Assembly (NCBI GenBank): GCA_959602045.1
Contig: CAUGRT010000028.1
Coordinates: forward strand, 1-38,499
Reading direction: 5' to 3'
Origin: an uncultured Clostridia bacterium
Lineage (GTDB): Bacteria; Bacillota; Clostridia; UBA1381
DNA length: 38,499 nt
The position numbers were made by a program, and so were the translations under genes. The notes beneath the pieces are model-generated. The model saw only the letters and a list, made by a program, of their open reading frames with translations. It was not told the DNA's origin and ran no database searches. Positions 33,270 to 38,499 of the stretch are shown here, piece by piece; position 1 is the first letter of the stretch, and every line of letters begins with the position of its first letter.

Positions 33270-34268
33270 ATGATAAGCTTCAAAAAATCAGCAGTCCTGA
33301 TCTTAACAGGACTGCTGACGATCACAACTCTTACAATGACCGCATCGGCAAGTGATGTTACGGTCAAAATGAACGCAATTAAAAACTCACACAGTGAGTA
33401 CATGAACTTTGACAATATTCAGCCCATAATGCGTAATGACGTATTGTTTGTTCCGGCAAGATCTCTTGCAGATTCCACCGGTATGGAAGTGGAATGGGAT
33501 CAGACAACGGAAACGGCATTATTTAAAATCAACATTGAAACCGGAGCGGATACTCCGCTTCAGCAATACGCTTCGGAGCTGATTCACAAAGTTTCCGGAT
33601 ACGGATTGGAAGTCACTCCGTCAGCAGTTTCAGCGGCATTAACCGCCGGAGAAAATCAAGCTGTTCTACGGTTCTTATTCCGGGACGGGGATGGCGATGA
33701 AATTGCAATCGGAAAAACAATTGAGCTTTCGGCAGCACCTGAAGTCATTAACGACACAACCATGATGGTACCACTTCGCGATACGGTTTCAATTTTTGGT
33801 CTTGATGTTGATTGGGATCAGGAGGATTTGGCGGTTAAAATTTCGATTCCGGAATTTGCCGTTGTACCAAAGAATATGAAAATTATTCCGGTACATACAC
33901 CTGTTGAGCAGATTGCTGAAAACACAAATGTCTATACCGAGGAGGTAGCCGAAGACGCACCCGTTGCTGAAAATAAGGGTACATATCTCGGAAGATTCAA
34001 GATTACGCATTACTGCACATGCAGTATTTGTAACGGTGGCTGGGGAAATAATACGGCATATGCCGGAAAAATCATTCCCGGTCAGACGATCGCGGTAGAC
34101 CCCAATATTATTGCCCCGTTAAGCTGGGTATATATTGAGGATTACGGTTTAAGACGTGCCGAAGACTGCGGCGGTGGAATCAAAAATTATCATATTGATA
34201 TGGCGGTTTCATCTCATGCCGAAGCCTATCGGCTGGGAGTTGTTTATAAGGATGTATGGCTGCAATAG
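33270..34268 (+). CDS. secreted copper-amine-oxidase-N / 3D-domain protein
   Basis: This 332-aa secreted protein has a signal peptide (KSAVLILTGLLTITTLTMTASA). Residues about 45-200 hold two copper amine oxidase N-like segments (LFVPARSLADSTGMEVEWDQ, MMVPLRDTVSIFGLDVDWDQ). A C-terminal 3D domain follows, with CTCSICNGG, GKIIPGQTIAVDPNIIAPLSWVYIEDYGLRRAEDCGGGIKNYHIDMA, where the conserved Asp residues gave the family its name. 3D domains are found in lytic transglycosylase-like wall proteins. Substrate is unknown. GGGAGG is upstream. A perfect 11-bp inverted repeat lies in the signal-peptide codons (33289-33317). Confidence 0.9.
   Translation: MISFKKSAVLILTGLLTITTLTMTASASDVTVKMNAIKNSHSEYMNFDNIQPIMRNDVLFVPARSLADSTGMEVEWDQTTETALFKINIETGADTPLQQYASELIHKVSGYGLEVTPSAVSAALTAGENQAVLRFLFRDGDGDEIAIGKTIELSAAPEVINDTTMMVPLRDTVSIFGLDVDWDQEDLAVKISIPEFAVVPKNMKIIPVHTPVEQIAENTNVYTEEVAEDAPVAENKGTYLGRFKITHYCTCSICNGGWGNNTAYAGKIIPGQTIAVDPNIIAPLSWVYIEDYGLRRAEDCGGGIKNYHIDMAVSSHAEAYRLGVVYKDVWLQ
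33289..33317 (+). promoter_or_regulatory. 11-bp inverted repeat within the signal-peptide region
   Basis: CAGCAGTCCTG (33289-33299) and CAGGACTGCTG (33307-33317) flank a 7-base loop. A hairpin close to the start codon could slow initiation or affect mRNA stability. It may be chance, since codons for leucine and alanine contribute. Confidence 0.35.
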
Positions 34269-34297
34269 CAGTCATACATCTTTTTTTAAGACGTCAC

Positions 34298-34332
34298 GAA
34301 AAAAGCCATTTCATTTGGAAATGGCTTTTTTA
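34298..34332. terminator. bidirectional terminator between convergent genes
   Basis: AAAAAAGCCATTTC and GAAATGGCTTTTTT form a near-perfect stem around ATTTG, with A and T runs on both sides. It lies between the 3D gene (+) and the XRE/rsmA pair (-). Confidence 0.85.
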
Positions 34333-34369
34333 TATAGAGTAATTCTGACCAATTTATCGGCAGTCTTTT

Positions 34370-34585
34370 TTATTCCGGATCATTAATTCCCATCATTAGC
34401 TTATTTACAGATACGCCGAATACAAGAGCAATTTTTGCCATCACGGTCAAATTCGGTTCTATAAGATCATTCTCCAAATCACGGATATATTTTTCGGAAA
34501 CCTCCGTTACTTTTGCAAGCTCCGCAATACTCATTTTATTCTCTTTTCTGAGCTGTTTAATTCTCTGTCCGGGTGTATTTGTCAT
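34370..34585 (-). CDS. XRE-family helix-turn-helix regulator
   Basis: This 71-aa protein has a helix-turn-helix of the Cro/CI type: GQRIKQLRKENKMSIAELAKVTEVSEKYIRDLENDLIEPNLTVMAKIALVFGVSVNKLM. It overlaps the rsmA stop by 4 bases (ATGA), so it is translated together with it. Its target is unknown. The association with rsmA looks like gene order rather than function. Confidence 0.88.
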   Translation of the reverse strand: MTNTPGQRIKQLRKENKMSIAELAKVTEVSEKYIRDLENDLIEPNLTVMAKIALVFGVSVNKLMMGINDPE

Positions 34586-35442
34586 GATTTTAATATCCTT
34601 TCTGTTAAAATATCCGAAAGCGTTGCAAATTCGGTAATAGATAATGTTTCGCCGCGCCGCTGAGGTTGAATTTCAGCTTGTTTTAAAATTTCCTCTGCTT
34701 CTGTCTTTTGCAAAGAAAAATAGGAGCTGATACAATTTAAAAGCGTTTTTCTGCGCTGCGAAAATGCAGCCTTAACGGTTTTAAAGAACATGTCCTCACT
34801 TTTTACCGCAACGCGCGGAGTATCGAGCATTTTCAGACGAAGTACCGCACTATCCACTTTCGGAGGCGGCACAAACAAGCCTGCCGGAACCGTTGTAATA
34901 ATCTCCGGTTCTGCATAATAGCGGCACAGCAACGTAATAGCGCCGTAATTTTTCGTGGACGGCTCTGCCTGCATTCTCTCCGCAACCTCTTTTTGCACCA
35001 TAACAACGATATTTTGAATCGGAAGATGAGATTCCAATAACCGTGTTAAAATGGGTGTTGTTATATAATAGGGAAGATTTGCGGCAACACTAATTTTCTG
35101 ATCTCCAAATTCTTCATGGATCAGTTCATTCAAATCGGTTTTCAAGACATCTCGATGAATAATTTTTACATTATCGTATTCGCCAAGCGTAAAATTCAAA
35201 ATTTCAATCAGCCGATCATCAATTTCCAGACTGACAACCTTTTCAAAATGCTCCGCAAGTGCCTGTGTTAAAACGCCGAAGCCGGGACCGATCTCCAAAA
35301 CACCATACTCCGATTCCGCCGCTTCGGCAATTTGTTCAATCACCCGATCCGAAGTGAGAAAGTTTTGCCCCAGTCCCTTTTTGAAAGTAAATCCAAATTT
35401 TTCGGCAATAAAACGGATTTCTTTTGGTGATGTTAGTTTCAT
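34582..35442 (-). CDS. rsmA: 16S rRNA dimethyladenosine transferase (KsgA/RsmA)
   Basis: This 286-aa enzyme dimethylates two adjacent adenosines in helix 45 of 16S rRNA during ribosome assembly. The SAM motif LEIGPGFGVLTQALAEHFEKVVSLEIDDRLI and the catalytic NLPYYITTPILTRLLE are complete, as is FVPPPKVDSAVLRL at the C-terminal side, then AFSQRRKTLLNCIS. Length is typical. AAAGGAG precedes ATG 35442. It is followed by the XRE gene with a 4-base overlap. Confidence 0.96.
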   Translation of the reverse strand: MKLTSPKEIRFIAEKFGFTFKKGLGQNFLTSDRVIEQIAEAAESEYGVLEIGPGFGVLTQALAEHFEKVVSLEIDDRLIEILNFTLGEYDNVKIIHRDVLKTDLNELIHEEFGDQKISVAANLPYYITTPILTRLLESHLPIQNIVVMVQKEVAERMQAEPSTKNYGAITLLCRYYAEPEIITTVPAGLFVPPPKVDSAVLRLKMLDTPRVAVKSEDMFFKTVKAAFSQRRKTLLNCISSYFSLQKTEAEEILKQAEIQPQRRGETLSITEFATLSDILTERILKS

Positions 35443-35508
35443 AAACGACTCCTTTGCTTGATTGATATTCTCAGTATATCACAACATCCTTGAAAAAGCA
35501 ACTTATTT

Positions 35509-37125
35509 TCACTCGATCTCACTGTAGGTAATTCCGGTTACACCATTCGGCGGCGAACAAAATTCTCCTGTACTCCAACATTCCACGCTGAATCCTGCCG
35601 CTTTCATTTGCCGGATACAATTTTCATCCAATGCCGTACAATCCGTATCAATTCCCACTTCATTGGTTTCTGTTTTTAAAGATACCATTTGACGGATATA
35701 ATTTTCTTTCATATCCATTGTAACATACATCAGCCGCAGTGCCGCCGAAGGATCTACCGACTTAATCCGCTGCAAAGTGCTGATCCAATTGCTCAGCCAA
35801 GTAACCCGTTTTTCCATGCCATACTTTCGAACAATATCAATCAGCTGCTGTGCTCTGGCAACCGTAAAAACATCACTATCATAAATATCAAGATACGGGC
35901 GAATATTCCAGTCGCGGCACGTACTGATATATTCCTCAAAAGACGGAATCTCCGTTCCCTCAAATTCTTCATCCTTCCAGGAGCCAAAGTCATATTGCCG
36001 AACCTGTTCAAACGTCATATCCGAAAGCCGTCCGCTGCCATCTGAGGTTCTGTCAATGGTTTCATCATGCAAAATCATCGGTACTCCATCCGCTGTCCAG
36101 CGCACATCACATTCCGAATACTGAAATCCTGCCTGTGCCGCTCTGATCAGCGATTCAATTGTATTTTCCGGTGCACAGCCTGCCAGTCCCCGATGCGCAA
36201 TATATTTGAGTCCTGTTCCGGAAAAGGTGGTTACATTATAATCAACACAAAAAGTGCCGCCCTCGCCCGGATAAATTTCCGTATCATCCTGATGTGCAAT
36301 GATAATTCGATAAAATCCCGGCGGCAAATACGTTTTTTCAGTCAGCCATCCGGAGTTAAAAATCCGCTTTTTATCCGCATTATAATAATCAAACGCTAAC
36401 TTATACTCTGAAAAATCCACCGATCCCATAGATGCCGGCAAATACATCAGCCGAGAATAAATCCGTGTATCAGACCACACGATCGACCCGTCATCCGGCA
36501 AAATGGAACCCGTTTTCCAATCCAAAGAATAGATTTCCGTCAAAAGCTTTGCAAATTGTGCGCGTGTAACCGGTTCATCCGGTGCAATACGTCCCTCGAT
36601 TCCTTTCAGCAATCCGGCAGAAACCGCCTCCGCCAGATACGGAGCATCCTGGGCGCTGACCTGATCGACATCGGAAAATGATTTCAGCACCGAAAATTCC
36701 GCATTGTGCGTATGGATTCCGTTTACGCGCATCAGTGCAGCCACCGCTCCTGCACGCGTCATAGGCTCATCAGGGCGAAATAAATTATTAGCGCAAGCGA
36801 TCGCTTGAATCTGCTCATTCACTCCGGCATAGACTTCATACCATGTGCCGGGAGCAACATCCGCATAATGATTCTGAGCGGCCGGAAGATTTTTTCCATA
36901 TTGATAAGTAAAAAGCACCTTTGCACACTCGGCCCGCGTCAAAGTCTGATTCGGGCGAAAGCTCCCGTCCTCAAATCCCGAAAACCATCCTTCTCCCAAT
37001 GCGCGTTCCGCATATCCGCGATACCACGCCGTATCGGAAACATCCGTAAATCCGGCGTAAGCCTTTGGTACAAAAAGAACCAATAAAATAAGTCCTATCC
37101 ATGTTTTTCTCAAATATTTAATCAT
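35509..37125 (-). CDS. SLH-anchored glycerophosphodiester phosphodiesterase
   Basis: This 538-aa surface enzyme has a signal peptide (about 1-24, ending AYAG) and three S-layer homology repeats over residues about 25-205 (FTDVSDTAWYRGYAERALGEGWFSGFEDGSFRPNQTLTRAE, ..., FSDVDQVSAQDAPYLAEAVSAGLLKGIEGRIAPDEPVTRAQFAKLL), which bind the cell wall. A linker domain follows, then a GDPD domain from about residue 300: YIAHRGLAGCAPENTIESLIRAAQAGFQYSECDVRWTADGVPMILHDETIDRTSDG, with the catalytic His, Glu and Asp residues. It hydrolyses glycerophosphodiesters to glycerol-3-phosphate. GGGGAG precedes the ATG. Confidence 0.93.
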   Translation of the reverse strand: MIKYLRKTWIGLILLVLFVPKAYAGFTDVSDTAWYRGYAERALGEGWFSGFEDGSFRPNQTLTRAECAKVLFTYQYGKNLPAAQNHYADVAPGTWYEVYAGVNEQIQAIACANNLFRPDEPMTRAGAVAALMRVNGIHTHNAEFSVLKSFSDVDQVSAQDAPYLAEAVSAGLLKGIEGRIAPDEPVTRAQFAKLLTEIYSLDWKTGSILPDDGSIVWSDTRIYSRLMYLPASMGSVDFSEYKLAFDYYNADKKRIFNSGWLTEKTYLPPGFYRIIIAHQDDTEIYPGEGGTFCVDYNVTTFSGTGLKYIAHRGLAGCAPENTIESLIRAAQAGFQYSECDVRWTADGVPMILHDETIDRTSDGSGRLSDMTFEQVRQYDFGSWKDEEFEGTEIPSFEEYISTCRDWNIRPYLDIYDSDVFTVARAQQLIDIVRKYGMEKRVTWLSNWISTLQRIKSVDPSAALRLMYVTMDMKENYIRQMVSLKTETNEVGIDTDCTALDENCIRQMKAAGFSVECWSTGEFCSPPNGVTGITYSEIE

Positions 37126-37149
37126 AAGTTTTTCTCCCCAAGCAGGGTT

Positions 37150-37995
37150 TTACGCTTCCTTTCCGTACAAGCTTTTTAATAATGCAATTTCGTGAGCATA
37201 TCCATCCAAATCATTTGGTGTTTCCAAAAAGAACGGCAAATGTCTTAATTTCGGATGATTAATGATGCGTGTAATTGCCTCCAGACCGATAGTTCCCTCG
37301 CCGATTTTTTCATGGCGATCCTTATGAGATTCAAATGGATTTTTACTATCATTCAAATGAATCGCTTTCAGCCGTTCCAGACCGATAATGCGATCAAACT
37401 CCTCCAAAACCCCATCCAGATTATTCACAATATCATAGCCGGCGTCATAGACATGGCACGTATCCATACAAACGCCCAATTTATCGGAAAGCTCCGTTTT
37501 ATCAATAATTGCCCGAAGCTCCTCAAACGAGCGTCCGACTTCAGAGCCTTTTCCTGCCATCGTTTCAAGCAAAACGGTAGTTGTCATTTCCGGCTTCAGC
37601 ACATCATTGAGTAATTGTGCGATCAGTTCAATTCCTATTTCCGTTCCCTGGCCCACATGGCTGCCGGGATGAAAATTATACAGCTGATGGGGTGTATATT
37701 CCATACGCATCAAATCATCTGCCATCGTTAAATGAGCAAATTCGCGTGTTTTTTCTTCTTTTGAACAGGCGTTTAATGTATACGGTGCATGGGCAAGGAT
37801 TGTGGAAAAATGATTTTCAGTGGTATATGCGAGGAAGTTTTTAATATCATTTTCGTCAATTTTTTTTGCGCTGCCGCCGCGTGGATTACGTGTGAAAAAC
37901 TGAAATGTATTTGCACCGATTGACGTAGCCTCCTTTGCCATATGGAGGTAGCCTTTTGCCGCGGACAAATGAGATCCTATGGTTAGATTTGTCAT
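37150..37995 (-). CDS. nfo: deoxyribonuclease IV (AP endonuclease, Nfo)
   Basis: This 281-aa zinc-dependent AP endonuclease acts in base-excision repair. It has the TIM-barrel pattern: GSHLSAAKGYLHMAKEA, FFTRNPRGG, LAHAPYTLNACS, YNFHPGSHVGQG, LLETMAGKGSEVG, VCMDTCHVYDAGYD and LKAIHLNDSKNPFESHKDRHEKIGEG. The metal-binding His, Glu and Asp residues are all visible. Length matches the family. AAAGGAG precedes ATG 37995. No operon partner is closely spaced upstream. Confidence 0.95.
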   Translation of the reverse strand: MTNLTIGSHLSAAKGYLHMAKEATSIGANTFQFFTRNPRGGSAKKIDENDIKNFLAYTTENHFSTILAHAPYTLNACSKEEKTREFAHLTMADDLMRMEYTPHQLYNFHPGSHVGQGTEIGIELIAQLLNDVLKPEMTTTVLLETMAGKGSEVGRSFEELRAIIDKTELSDKLGVCMDTCHVYDAGYDIVNNLDGVLEEFDRIIGLERLKAIHLNDSKNPFESHKDRHEKIGEGTIGLEAITRIINHPKLRHLPFFLETPNDLDGYAHEIALLKSLYGKEA

Positions 37996-38499
37996 GGTTT
38001 TTTTCTCCTTTTTTTTTTGGTTTTGTGTTTTTATGCTTGTTGTTGTTTTTTAGGTTTTCTTTTCTTTTTTGCTTTTTCTCGGTCACAGCTCTCCCTACCC
38101 TCTCTTCTCCTAAGAGAGGGTCTCCAACCCCCTAACCCCCTTGTCTATTTTGCTACGGCTACGGCGCAAGCGCCTAAGCCTACAGCGCTAAAGCGCTGTT
38201 CAGGGGGAACTTAGGTTAGTGGAAGCACCCATGAGATTGGTGCCGTCGCACTTGTTCTGTAATGCTTTTTGCCGCTTACGTTGCAGCGGCAAAATTTTTA
38301 TGTTGGTCGTCGCAGCCGTGCGGCTCAATCCAACCTTACGGCAACCGTCAGTATACCCCTGCGGCTCAAACCAACCTCACGGTTACCATTAAACGCAGGG
38401 GAACTGCCCCAAAGGGCAGTGGGGGTGCAACCCCCAATAAAATTACTTTTGCGGAGCAAAAGTTACCGATAGCGAGTTCCGCGCAAGGTGCGGATGTTT
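37996..38499. repeat. repeat-rich intergenic DNA, no gene seen
   Basis: No convincing gene is present; apparent reading frames are low-complexity. Hairpins include ACCCTCTCTT/AAGAGAGGGT, ACAGCGCT/AGCGCTGT and ACTTTTGC/GCAAAAGT. A 28-base direct repeat beginning TGCGGCTCAA lies at 38319-38346 and 38360-38387 (24 of 28 bases match). The stretch 38472-38497 begins GCGAGTTCCGCGCAA and resembles the loop at 30509-30535. A T-rich run and a GC-rich block alternate. The likely nature is dispersed intergenic repeats of this genome. Confidence 0.6.

Overview
The window looks like the chromosome of an anaerobic, low-to-mid GC Firmicute of class Clostridia, probably gut-associated. This rests on the protein families (SLH-anchored GDPD, 3D-domain and copper-amine-oxidase-N secreted proteins, clostridial RlmD/RluA, large serine recombinase trios), strong AGGAGG ribosome sites and frequent GTG/TTG starts. 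I cannot name the species.

Layout. (1) 1-7082: late end of a contractile-tail prophage, with a PBSX-like baseplate (xkdR/S/T/U order), a tail fibre with a self-cleaving chaperone domain, two accessory tail proteins, a holin and an amidase. (2) 7146-10982: a SHOCT-like small protein and three overlapping serine-recombinase genes; the middle one has only the DNA-binding domain. (3) 11046-12540: a small-protein/caspase pair on the minus strand, then a repeat-rich stretch ending in an rlmD 3'-end-like site (att1), which I read as the right edge of the prophage. (4) 12645-22810: an accretion zone with a Nudix hydrolase, an IdeS/Mac-like (C66) secreted protease, an AbiU2-like HEPN protein, a GLUG-repeat surface protein, two tandem dynamin-like GTPases, an XRE regulator and several gene remnants. 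Two more rlmD 3'-end pieces (att2, att3) divide it. (5) 22976-25461: a rearranged second recombinase module with one intact 521-aa recombinase of the same length as the first. (6) 25514-28267: an HNH-like nuclease, a SUKH-like immunity protein and a RES-domain protein on the minus strand, then the same repeat-rich end region and the functional rlmD 3' end. (7) 28226-37995: ordinary chromosome (rlmD, rluA-type synthase, DUF815 ATPase, two secreted proteins, XRE, rsmA, SLH-GDPD, nfo), followed by about 500 bases of short repeats.

How it fits together. Mobile elements have repeatedly integrated into the last codons of rlmD (23S rRNA m5U methyltransferase), and each supplied a new 3' end for the gene. 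Four in-frame versions of the RlmD C-terminus lie on the same strand: HVETVCLMSKKEK (in the live gene), HVETVALLNKLKES... (long form), HVECLVLMSRGDK and HVETVCLMSRKDK. In two places the order is serine recombinase (+), terminator, minus-strand cargo genes, diverged repeat cluster, rlmD tail. The cargo differs completely (caspase pair versus nuclease/immunity/RES), which suggests an exchangeable cargo slot between recombinase and attachment site. Most passengers belong to families linked to phage defence or inter-bacterial conflict. All functions are inferred from sequence reading alone; no database search was run.
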